64,000 nucleotides of DNA from Diplosphaera chodatii (lineage: Eukaryota > Chlorophyta > Trebouxiophyceae > Prasiolales > Stichococcaceae): assembly GCA_032358165.1 (NCBI GenBank), contig JAALGY010000023.1, positions 2,294,001 through 2,358,000 of the forward strand. The letters run 5' to 3'. Position numbers and translations under genes: made by a program. The notes beneath the pieces were generated by a model, which searched no databases, had not been told where the DNA came from, and saw only the letters and a list, made by a program, of their open reading frames with translations. Each line of letters starts with the position of its first letter. Positions within the stretch are counted from its first letter, which is position 1. This document shows, piece after piece, positions 46,442 to 56,288 of the stretch.

Positions 46442-47107
46442 GTTGCTGCTGCTAGTGATGTGGCGTCATGTCACCACTGGTGTGCATGCCCTGCAGCTTG
46501 AGTGGATCGCTCTCGCCACACATGCTGTAACCGCTGCCATGTGGCATGGTGCTGCTGCCGCCGAAGGTGTTGTTGGTGAAGCGTCTTGTGGTCGTAAGCT
46601 CTCATCGAATTCCGCTTGATCGCGGGCTGACATCATGGCGTCCTAGCTGTCGTGATCTGCCCAACTGCTCTATCCAGCGCGAGAACAATCAGGCGCCGAC
46701 CACACATTTGAGCTCTCTGTCAACATACTTGCGAGCCTGACAAGGCAAGGTTTCAGACACTGCAGCGGAGGAGTGAAGCCTTGAAGTGACATGCATGCGC
46801 CGTGCGGCGGCCGGAAGCTGTTGCCAGTACCGTGTTGCAACACTGGCTCCTTACTGGTGAAACCTTCTGACACAGTAGTGCGCGTGATTTCCGACAGGAC
46901 AGCATAAACAACTGCCTCACAGCGCACATGCATCAAACGGGTTCGACTCCAGGGGGGCTGTTCAAGCTCGAGGCAAGCAAGCTGTACTGAAGAAGTGCGT
47001 AAACATCCTCACCCAAACTGGCGGACGCCCGCAGAGCCGCAAGTTGTTGCTTTGATCCTTGCTCAGAACATCCGTCTGTGGTTTTGGGTGGCCTGCAGCG
47101 GTGGATC
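46442..47107. promoter_or_regulatory. Divergent upstream region (CPSF2 / uncoupling protein)
   Basis: About 665 nt separate the two divergent start codons. I found no conserved frame and no clear TATA box. A GGTTCGACTCC near 46938-46948 looks like a tRNA T-loop, but no tRNA folds around it. Confidence 0.35.
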
Positions 47108-49589
47108 ATGTCGCCGCCGCAGGGAAAGGCGCAACCCCTTCCAGCATGGGCAAACTTTGTCGCATCCGCCGCAGCAGCATGCACAGCAGAGGTGCACAGC
47201 TTTCATTTGTGCACACAACCACAATGTAGTTGGACAAAATGACAATAGCACTTGTAACATTATAGTACTGATGCCATCGCCTGTATAACCTGAGCTTGGC
47301 CAGAAAGCAATGCTGCGGCATGATGCCCAAGTAACACCAGCAATTACATGTGCAGCCAATTGTGCTTAGGATGATAGATCATCAAGTAGCCATTACCATA
47401 CGGCACATGTGGGCTGACGATATGCTTCGGGCCGTAGGTGGTCAGCCTGCCGCTGGACACAGCCAAGGTGCGGCTGCAGTTACAGGCAAAGGGTGCCATC
47501 ACCCCGAAGTACAAGTGAGGACCCCGACACGTCATTCTCCGTTCACGAAGACCTGTCCTCAAGCATTGTTTCAAATGTTAATCAAGAAGCTCACCATATC
47601 CAGGACGAGTCAGAGTCAACAGTGTCAAGCGGTCCGTTGTACTCAAGGCCCTATGCTGTCTCCGCAGGGGCCTGGTGGGCACCACCATGACCGTCGCCAG
47701 GGAAGAGGGAGCGCGGGCACTCTGGAGCGGTGTCATCCCAGGTCGACATGATACACACTGTGCATGAGTATGCACTGCAGTGCAGCACACATCACCAGGC
47801 TGTATGTGTCTGCTGACACTTGAAGGAGGACATGCACTGTCTCGGCAGGGCTGCATAGACAAATACTGTATGGCGGCCTGCGGATCGGCTTGTACGAGCC
47901 TGTCAAGGCCGCGTTCATGGGGGGTGATGCAGACAAGGTGGCGCCTCTGCACATCAAAATTGCAGCTGGCATGACGACCGGCGCCTTTGCAATCGCCGTC
48001 GCCAGCCCCACAGACCTTGTCAAGGTAGGGAGGCTGAGCTGCGGTATGGGAACTGGGTCGCTGCATGCATGGCCGGTCAGTGACAGTGTCAGTTGGTACT
48101 GTCCTGCAGGTGCGGATGCAAGCAGAGGGCAAGCTGCCAGCAGGCACCCCGAAGCGATATCCCAGCGCCGTGGGGGCCTACGGCACCATAGTCAGGTGTG
48201 TGCTAGTGTGGTGGTGCACTACATATTGCAGGGTTCATCCTTGGTCTTGCCAGTGCGTTGGGATGACATTCATGTCCGTCACTTGGTTGCAGGGAAGAGG
48301 GCTTTGCAGGTTTATGGAAGGGCGTGGCCCCCAACATTGCCCGCAATGCCATCATCAATGCAGGCAGGCCTGTGCGCTGATCATTGCCACGAGCATGCCT
48401 GAGCATGGGCATTGGTGCTGCGTGCATGCTGCTGGGCCGGCTGCACCCAGTGCACAAGGCTGTGATGCGCTGCACGTATTGGCGTGTACTCACTCGTGGT
48501 TGCAATGTACCTGCAGCTGAGTTGGCAAGCTACGACCAGGTCAGTGGCTGTTGTATCCTCCGTACCTAACTCTGCCTGCAGCCGCTGTGCACCTCCAAGC
48601 ATCGTTGTTTTGTGCACGAGGCCGACCCGAATTTGAAATTGGATGCATAACAGATTGCCTGTGTGACAGATCAAGCAAAGCTTGCTAGAAGCAGGCATTG
48701 TGGACGACAATGCGTACTGCCATATACTGTCTGGGCTGGGCGCGGGGTTCTTTGCAGTCGTGTGCGGCTCGCCCGTCGATGTCGTCAAGTCGCGTATGAT
48801 GGGTGAGCTTTTCAGCCAGACGGTCAGCAATGTGTACTCCAGATAACGGTGCAAGATGTCGGGTGGCAGCTGGGCGCCGCTTGCTGCTGTGTGCAGCCGG
48901 CGACGCGGCAGTTGCACCATGCCTTTGCACGCATGGCCATACCTGATTGTGTGACGCCTTGACCATGGTGTTTGCACATGTCAGTGTCATGCTAGACCGA
49001 AGGCAGAGACTGTTGCGTCATCTGGTCCCAGTGGCTGACGAGGCTGGTTGACTCCGCCACAAGTGCCCTCAGAGCAGTTCCGCTCCCTCCCGAGACTGCA
49101 GTGCACTTCGACGTGTGGCCTGCTGTGGCTGCACGCTGTGGTTGTGCAGCATGCAATGCTCTGCATCAGCAAGCACGCTGACGCCTTGTCCTGTGAATCA
49201 CCACAGGTGACGCGAGCGGGCAGTACAAGGGTTTGCTGGACTGCTTTGCAAAGACACTGGCGCATGATGGCCTGGGCGCCTTCTATAACGGCTTCCTGCC
49301 CAACTGGGTGCGACATTGCCCATCTCACACGAGTGTGACTTTGTGACGTTGTGCTGCTGTTATGCCAGATCAAGGGATCACACCTGTGCTGTTCGTCTAT
49401 GCAGGGCCGCCTCGGCGTCTACAATGTTGCACTGTTCCTCACGCTCGAGCAGGTGTGGCAGTTTGCGTTGTACCTGCTCTGCCACTGCATCTGCCTCAAC
49501 TCCACGTGCTTACTCTGCGCATAAGCAACTTTGACGTTGCTGTGGACGTGCTGCAGACGAAGAAGTTCATGCACGGAATTACGGACTAA
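47108..49589 (+). CDS. UCP1: Mitochondrial uncoupling protein (PUMP/UCP, SLC25 carrier)
   Basis: This is a six-helix carrier of the mitochondrial inner membrane; plant UCPs dissipate the proton gradient and exchange dicarboxylates or amino acids. Eleven exons are 47108-47191, 47438-47514, 47668-47741, 47849-48024, 48110-48195, 48293-48363, 48517-48539, 48670-48802, 49207-49307, 49405-49452 and 49557-49589, giving 301 residues with all phases consistent. The three carrier signatures are [25 protein letters not shown] and [13 protein letters not shown]-type segments are [33 protein letters not shown] and [20 protein letters not shown]. It starts [20 protein letters not shown], close to the usual UCP start. 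Intron 6 begins with GC (48364-48365): exon 6 must end at INA-A|E phase 1, and GCAGGC fits where no GT does. Confidence 0.95.
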
Positions 49590-49939
49590 ACCCTAGGGCG
49601 GCTATCCACTGAGTCAGGTCTCCCAGCACCCCCCGACTGCACAGCCGCTCTTCGTAGGCAGCTTTATTCTCGGGGATGCACGAGGTCGCATTGTAGGGGG
49701 CCCGTCTCAGCCCCGCATGTGCACATTGCACATTCATAGGAAGTCGCAGCCTGATTCTGCTGCAAATCACGGCACTGTCCGTGCAATGACATTGTATGCA
49801 CTGCCAGGTGCACAGGATTAACAGACTTGCTGTGAAAGAGAATGGTTTACAGACTATGCAAGCCCAGCACTATACCACAAAGCTGCACATTTCGACTGCA
49901 AGACCATTGCGGAAGGGTATCCGACGCTGGGGTGACACA
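49590..49939. other. Convergent 3' region (uncoupling protein / P1)
   Basis: About 350 nt lie between two stop codons on opposite strands, presumably the 3' UTRs of both genes. No other signal was noticed. Confidence 0.5.
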
Positions 49940-50290
49940 TCAGTCAAACAGCGAGAAGCCCATGTCATCATCCTCCTCCTCCTCTTCCTCCTCCTTCTTC
50001 TCCTCCTCCTTATCGCCCTCACCGCCAGCGTCACCACCGCCGCCACCGCCGCCGCCGCCACCGCCGCCGCCACCGGCAGCCGCCGCGCCACCACCGCCCA
50101 CACCAACGTTCGAGATGAGGTCCTCAATGGAGGTCTTCTCAAACAGCTTGGCGAACAGGCCCGGCCAGTAGGGGTCGATCGTCACGTTGGCGGCCTTCAC
50201 CAGCGTGGAGATGTTGTCGGCCGTGATGTCCACGCCGTCATCGTGCAGGATGAGCGAGGCGTACACGCACGCAAGCTCGCTGTTGGCCAT
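49940..50290 (-). CDS. RPLP1: 60S acidic ribosomal protein P1
   Basis: P1 is part of the ribosomal stalk that recruits elongation-factor GTPases. It is a single uninterrupted 117-codon frame (116 residues; typical P1 is 110-114). The N-terminal dimerisation domain is [39 protein letters not shown] and [21 protein letters not shown] long Ala/Gly hinge follows (about 20 Gly), then an acidic run and the conserved stalk peptide [10 protein letters not shown] (canonical GFGLFD with Gly to Ser). [11 protein letters not shown] fixes the start. No coding intron was found, unlike its neighbours; a 5'-UTR intron remains possible. Confidence 0.96.
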   Translation of the reverse strand: MANSELACVYASLILHDDGVDITADNISTLVKAANVTIDPYWPGLFAKLFEKTSIEDLISNVGVGGGGAAAAGGGGGGGGGGGGGGDAGGEGDKEEEKKEEEEEEEDDDMGFSLFD

Positions 50291-50797
50291 TCTGAAGGAT
50301 ATTAAGCAGCTGGCACCAACGCCGTGCTGCACCAACAGAGAGGCCCGAGTATGAGCTTGCTGCGAGCCTTTGGTGGGCGCGGAATCTAGCCCGTCGCCTG
50401 GACCACAGTCCAACTTATGCTTCCAGCATGCTTGGGGAAGTCTGTTTCGGGTTGATGCCTCAGGAGCATGAGAGGAACGTCACACCATGCGTCAGACACA
50501 TTGTCACAGCGGCCCGCCGATACATATACATATGCAGCATTCTTTTGGGATCGGACAACACGCCGATTGCTGCTGGCATGATTCTGCCGCCAGAAGTGTG
50601 TGAGAGTGCCATCCCCTTAAAGCGCCCAACCACCGACAAATGATGTTTACTGGTTCGTGTGCAGCAGCCACTGCTTGAGGCCGCTGCACTGGTCAGTGCG
50701 GTCTGATAAAACTCACTGACTCATTCTGGCCCCCAGGTAGCTGTAAATGACCTCCAGCGCGGGTCAGGCCACGCCTCCGGATAGCTGTACTTAACTC
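50291..50797. other. Spacer between P1 start and ABHD17-like stop, with duplicated gene tail
   Basis: Both flanking genes are on the minus strand, so this holds the P1 promoter and the 3' UTR of the ABHD17-like gene. Within it, 50738-50778 is a diverged copy of 50782-50828, which covers the stop and last codons of the ABHD17-like gene. The copies share TAGCTGTA, GCGCGGGT and GGCCACRCCTCC. Confidence 0.6.
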
Positions 50798-52316
50798 TTA
50801 GCGCGGGTTGCACTCGGGCCACACCTCCTTCATGAAACGCTTTAGCGCCGGCAGGTAGCCGTCCGCCATTTCCAGGTCCTGCAGCCATGACGCCGCTCCC
50901 CAAACTGACTAAAATGCCCTGTTGTTGTCTAGTCCGTGTCACTATGTCGTTCTCAGGGTAGATGGCTGCGGGTTACGATCACATACAATCTTCTGCAATC
51001 CCACCTGGTGATTGTGGCCCTCCGCCCACAGCGGCTGCGACTTGAGCTTGGCTAACTCATGCAATCGCTTGCCGTGCCTGATGTCAATGACTTCATCCTC
51101 GGTGCCCTGCAGCAGACATGACCCGAGTTCCGGGTGTGCGCGACACTGACCTGGATGTCACCTGGACAGGTGTTGACAACCGGGATGCCTGCTCGATGAC
51201 AATAAGGTCACTTACATGCATGACGAGCACGGGGCAGTCAACGCGTGGCATCAGCTTTGAGCTGACGAACACGTCCAAGCAGGACGGCCATGCGCTCCAC
51301 CCCGGATTCAGCACCCGCATGCCTGCAAGCAACGCCTAGGCTATGAGCAACGTAGGTAGCCAATACGGAAAATTTGGGCAGGAATAGCTGGCAGCACAGC
51401 ACACCTGACATGAGGGGGCTGTGCAGGACTAGGCCTGCAAGGCCGCGGGTGCGGGATGCCAGATCCACGCTGGGGCCGCTGCCAACGCTCTGCCCATACA
51501 GCACAATGTCGCCTGGCGACCTGTCAAACCTGGATCATGTGGAGGAGAATCAACAATTAGCAGTTGCATGAGCTATGCACTCGTTTCCAATGGGCACCGA
51601 TCAATCGGTGGCGCAGGATGTGGGCAATGTACCTGTCCAGAAGGCAGGTGTACGCTGCCTCTAGGTCGGCAATGCTGGCTGCCACAGACGGCTGTCCTGT
51701 ACTGCAGCCGTAGCCGCTGTAATCATATCCCATCACGTTGCACCGCAACTCCTTAGACAGCTCCCTGCAATGGCACAACATAGCTACTCACCAATCCCTC
51801 GTGACCCTCTGCAACCAGCAACTTGCCAGAGCCTAGGTCCTTCTTGATAGCAGCGTGCATCATTACCGGTAGAACGGTAGCATTTGTCCTAGGTCAACTG
51901 CATTGCCGTGGCTGAACAGGATGGTGCGCTTGGTCTCGCGCCCTGCTGAGGTGTATGGGATATAGGCTGCAATAATGCTGTCTGCTGGCGCGCCGTTCCT
52001 TTTGCCGCCAGTGGGTATTCGCACCACCGTGCAGCTGAGGATCTTTCGGCAGCCCCTGCAACCGGCCAACATGATACAGTTCTGGACCAGGTGAAAAGGA
52101 CATTCAGGTGCTGCCGTGCAGTGATGCCACTAGCTGCATTGGCATGCGTGGCAGGCACAGCATCTCGGAACAGAGGTACAGCACAGGAATTTGACGGCGC
52201 ACTGGAGCAGAGGCTGGATGTACAGTTCGTGTGACCCGTCCTTATGCTCAGCGACATGGTATGTGGCCGGCCGAGGCGGGAAGAACGCCAGCTTGGAGCT
52301 TACGTGGTCCACGACC
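50798..52316 (-). CDS. ABHD17: ABHD17-like alpha/beta hydrolase (protein depalmitoylase family), 5' exon unresolved
   Basis: ABHD17 enzymes remove palmitate from membrane proteins. Exons include 52316 onward (DHVSSKLAFFPPRPATYHVA), GCRKILSCTVVRIPTG, TILFSHGNAVDLGQMLPFYR, ELRCNVMGYDYSGYGCSTGQ, DIVLYGQSVGSGPSVDLASR (Ser nucleophile), GLAGLVLHSPLMS, MRVLNPGW, 51106-51005 GTEDEVIDIRHGKRLHELAK (Asp) with GHNHQ (His), and 50878-50798 DLEMADGYLPALKRFMKEVW ending NPR-stop. The Ser-Asp-His triad is complete. Animal ABHD17s start with a palmitoylated Cys cluster. A candidate MGLRPCVSPCC lies near 52510 on this strand, but I found no donor joining it in phase, so the first exon is open. Confidence 0.9.
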
Positions 52317-53177
52317 CTGCTGAGCGGACCCCTGCAGCAGCAACCACGGCGTCAGAAAGAGCTGCTGTGCCTCATCACATGTAGAGGTGCCCGCAGGCTG
52401 CTCCTCAACACATCAGATGTAGCTCACATCCTTTTCCTCCTGGGCTTCAGGCGGTACCCATCCGCCTTCTGGTCCCCGCTACAACAGGGACTGACACAGG
52501 GCCTCAGGCCCATGCCATGAACGCTGTCGCTCCGACGCTTGGTTGCCTTCACTGCCCGATACTGGCTGCCCAACAGGTCTCGGTGACGTGGTAGAGGCCA
52601 AGCGACTGTGCGACGACCGACGAGCGTGCTGAATCAGGCTGTGAAAGGGCTCGAGCGGTCAGTGGCTTGCGTGTTAGTTGCTTGCCAAGGCTGCCTTGAA
52701 GATCTTGCAAAGGTTCGTCGCTCGTGTGCCCAAACTTCTCGAGCATGCGCGCGGGCGCTGAAACGGTGGCGCTCGCCGGAAGATCTGTCTCAGTGTCCCT
52801 TCAGCATTCAGTGTCAAAGCAATGTTCCTCTCCGCAGTCTCTGGCACGCCGGTGTCAGCGTCAACACCATGAGTATGGTCTTGTCGTGCAGGTTACAGAT
52901 GTGTCGTCCCCATTCCCTGTGCTTATGTCACTGTTACAGGGCGCCCGCAAAATGAAGCAGCGAGTGCACCTTTGCTGGCTGTCGTATTTGGTTTGCTGCG
53001 CCAGCGGCTTGTGACAGCTCAACTCTATCAGACTTTGCATCTACACGGGCGACTCTGATTGCATCCCCTCTCATCTACCATTGTGACGGCTGCGCAGCTC
53101 CAGCACAAGGTGCAACAGGGGTATGTGCACCGTTGCGTGGGCTGTTGCCATGCGCAAGACCATGTGAAGCCCTGCAG
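52317..53177. promoter_or_regulatory. Divergent upstream region, includes unresolved ABHD17 first exon
   Basis: About 860 nt lie between the first recognised ABHD17-like exon and the RCL1 start. The right end should hold the RCL1 5' UTR and promoter. The left part probably contains the ABHD17-like first exon (Cys-rich frame near 52510). Nothing else was recognised. Confidence 0.35.
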
Positions 53178-55119
53178 ATGTCCTCAGGCGCTCTGAGGTT
53201 CGAGGGCAGCACACACTTCCGGCAGCGCCTGGTCTGTTCCACGCTGTCAGGGCGGACCATCCGCATCGACAACATCCGCGCACAGGATCAGAATCCGGGG
53301 CTGCGAGACTTCGAAGCCTCTCTGCTGCGTCTTTTCGAGAAGATCACTGACGGCTGCGTCGTCGAGATCAACGAGACAGGTGCGCGCCGTGTGCCTGCCA
53401 TGGCGGCGGCCATTCATTGCTGCACAAACACTGCAAGGTGTGCGCATTGCTTGGGTCACTGTCTTACATGTGAACATAGGAACAAGCCTTCGGTACCGGC
53501 CAGGCATCGTCGTCGGCGGCGGCGGCCTGCTCCATGAGTGTGGCACCGCTCGCGGCATTGGCTATTTCCTCGAGCCGCTTGTATGCGTGGCCCTGTTCGG
53601 GAGGAAGGTGGGTAGCCATCACTGTAGTCTGTTCGAGGTATGCAACCACCTGCCAATCGTGGTGCAGCTCTCTGTGCGCTTCCCCAAGGAGGAAGCGGCA
53701 GGCGACCCAGTCTGCCCGCCCTGCAGCCGCTGGGCATCACGCTGCGGGGCATCACCAACAGCGCAGAGGACCCCAGCGTGGATGTGTGGCGGGCAGTGAC
53801 ACTGCCGCTGCTGCGCAAGGTCACTGGCGCCGATGGGCAGCTGCAGCTGAAGATTGCACGCAGAGGAGCGCCGCCAAAGGTCTTCACTGGCATAACAATC
53901 ATGCTCAGGACCTTTCAGTCAGCAGTGTGGCACGAACAGCATGTGTGGGTTGATTCGCACAGCAGACGCAGTTTGTTTGCAGGCTGGGCTGCGACTGCAG
54001 GCTCGCTGAACAGGGCTGACTGCGCCTGAGGGTGCAGGGGGGCGGGGAGGTGCAGCTGAGCGTGCCGACGGTGCGTGTGCTGCCGCCGGTCAGCCTGCTG
54101 CAGGAGGGCATGGTGAAGCGGGTGCGCGGCGTGGCGCACTCGATGCGCGTGTCACCACAGAACAGCAACCGCATGGTGCGCTGTCATGCTACTTGCGACA
54201 GGAAGTTGAGCCAGGTTGAAATGCTGTTGGCATAGCGTATTGATGACGTTTCCCTTACCTTGACCCCTTGTGCGCATCAGGTGGACGGGGCGCGGAAGAT
54301 GCTCAACCAGCTGCTTGCGGACGTGTACATCTTCACAGACCACGTGGCTGGCCCAGAGGCGGGTCTGTCGCCGGGCTACGGCATCATGCTGGTGGCGGAG
54401 ACGACCGCCAAGAACTTCCTTTCGGCAGAGGCCGCCGTCGCCGCAGACTCGATGGTGCACAACACATCACTCTAGTTCACACTGCAGCATGTTCCCAGCA
54501 CACAGTGAGTTTTGCACACCGGCATCTGCAGTGTCAACACGCAATCTTGCAGCTGGACTGCCTTGTGATGCGCAGTGGTGACCAATGCTGTTGTTTGCAG
54601 GGCGACGAGGCAGCGGTGCCAGAGGAGGTTGGAAGCCGCGCAGCCCAGCAGCTGTTCGAGGAGGTCAGCCGCGGCGGGGCGGTGGACAGCACCCACCAGG
54701 TGCCCTGCAGCCCCACGGCCAGAGCACCAGGCACTCCCGCATCTGTCCCCTCTGACAACAGCAACGCTGTCTGTGCCAGAGCGGTTGATGGTCGACCAGC
54801 CCATAGTCGGCCAGCAACCAATTTCGAAAAGATGGAGTGCACTCCTGCGCCAGCATCTGACAACAATGTTACAAGTGATTGCAGATGGCTCAATCGCTTT
54901 GCACCGCAGGGCCTGATTCTGCTGCTGTGCGCGATCGGTCCAGCAGAGGTGAATGAGGTGCGGCTAGGGCTGCTGACGCCGTATGCAGTCAACACCCTGC
55001 GGCACGTGAAGGACTTCTTTGGGGTCACCTTCAGCATCAAGCCGGAGAAGGAGAGCCAGACAATCTTCCTCTCGTGCATCGGCGCTGGCATTAAGAACAC
55101 ATCCAAGGGCGTCACATAG
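53178..55119 (+). CDS. RCL1: RNA 3'-terminal phosphate cyclase-like protein
   Basis: Rcl1 is a nucleolar partner of Bms1 in the SSU processome, needed for early 18S rRNA processing; it lacks cyclase activity. Seven exons are 53178-53379, 53480-53607, 53727-53879, 54038-54175, 54281-54454, 54601-54699 and 54910-55119, giving 367 residues, the family length. Conserved blocks: FRQRLVCSTLSGRTIRIDNI, NPGLRDFEASLLRLFEKITD, LRYRPGIVVGGGGLLHECGT, RGIGYFLEPLVCVALFG, LGITLRGITNSAEDPSVDVW, RVRGVAHSMRVSPQNSNRMV, DVYIFTDHVAGPEAGLSPGY, GLILLLCAIGPAEVNEVRLG and a C-terminal LSCIGAGIKNTSKGVT. The HxxGDQ-type catalytic His motif of true cyclases is absent, as expected for RCL1. It is followed 285 nt later by S21 on the same strand. 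Confidence 0.96.
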
Positions 55120-55404
55120 TATCTTTGCCAGGCTGCTCTTTGTTTCCGCCGGTGTGTTCAGGGAGCATCCATCGAAGAATGCTCTGCAGCTGTTGTTCCT
55201 GCCGCCATGTCCAACCGTTTCACAAGGTGAAAGGCGTCTGAATATCAACAGGGAAGCTCCAATCAGGGACCTGGTTCTAGCCGGCGGACACCAATCCCCG
55301 CCGGCAGAGGCATTTGCTCGCCTGGCCGCGCCAGCGCTCGGCCTCTTCGCAACGGCACACGGTGTGCAGGTGGCTTGCCGGAGCAGCAGCCAGAGCCCTT
55401 CACC

Positions 55405-55653
55405 ATGTTGAACGACGAGAACGAGCTGGTCGACCTGTACCTGCCCCGCAAGTGCTCATGGACCAACAAGCTCATCACGTCGAAGGACCACGGCGCGGTG
55501 CAGATCAACATCGGCCACCTCAATGAGGAGGGCGTGTACATCACCGGCCAGTTCTCCACATTCGCGCTGGTCGGCGCCGTCCGCGCTCAGGGCGAGGGCG
55601 ACTCGGCCATCGACCTGCTGTGGCAGAAGCGGCGCCAGGAGGTCGGCCAGTGA
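55405..55653 (+). CDS. RPS21: 40S ribosomal protein S21 (eS21)
   Basis: eS21 is a small-subunit protein needed for late 40S maturation. It is an uninterrupted 82-residue frame: [40 protein letters not shown], then [20 protein letters not shown] and [15 protein letters not shown]. The plant-type pattern VDLY.PRKCS.TN.LITSKDH.SVQINIGH and the LWQK end make the call secure. The ATG at 55405 aligns with the family MQN start; an upstream in-frame GCC/CCA-rich extension has no ATG. Unlike most neighbours it has no coding intron. It may share the RCL1 downstream region as its promoter. Confidence 0.96.
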   Translation: MLNDENELVDLYLPRKCSWTNKLITSKDHGAVQINIGHLNEEGVYITGQFSTFALVGAVRAQGEGDSAIDLLWQKRRQEVGQ

Positions 55654-56288
55654 GCGGCAGCGCACGGCAGGGTGAGCGGCGGCACATGGCAGGACGACAG
55701 TCTGGGGCCTTCCAGCGGGGGCAGCAGCGGGCCAGGGCGCCTACCCTTGGAGCAGCCAGCAGATTCGCATGCCTGTTGGCATTTGGAAGGGCCGGCCGCG
55801 GCGTGTTTCAGCCAGCATGGCCTGCCCTGGGCTGCTGATGTGCTACCATCGCATCGGCAGGGCCACCACCTGGTTGTGGTTTTCCTCTAGCTGGTCAACA
55901 GCACCCTCGGAACTTGCAGCAGCAGAACGCCAATGTAAATGTGAAGCGGAGCTGCAGTGCAGGCTGCATGCCTGGCACTTGACCACCACCCAAGTGATCC
56001 ATGCGTAGCAGACCTCTCAATGCCATTATTACTCGCCAGTTCAGGCGGCTCACTGTCAAAGCAAGTACCCTGGCCAGGCTCTGAGAGACGACCCAGCTGG
56101 CGTTCCTGTTGAGTGCTGCAGGGCTTCCAGTAACATGCGCTGCAATAGGCTCTGCAAATGTGCATTGGCATTGCAAGTTTGCGCTTGTCCTGCCACAGTA
56201 CAAGGTCGCCGAGCACTGAATGCTTTCCATTCCGAGGATGCGCGGCCACGACTTCAGACGTAAGCATTGAAGCAACCGATCGCGCAGG
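55654..56288. other. Spacer between S21 and PAK1IP1
   Basis: About 635 nt contain the S21 3' UTR and the promoter of the next plus-strand gene. Reverse-strand open frames here show no motif. No TATA box stands out. Confidence 0.45.

Noticed and set aside
46936..46950. tRNA-like T-loop (GGTTCGACTCC)
   Set aside because: The T stem does not pair over 5 bp, and no D arm or acceptor stem lies at the right distance.
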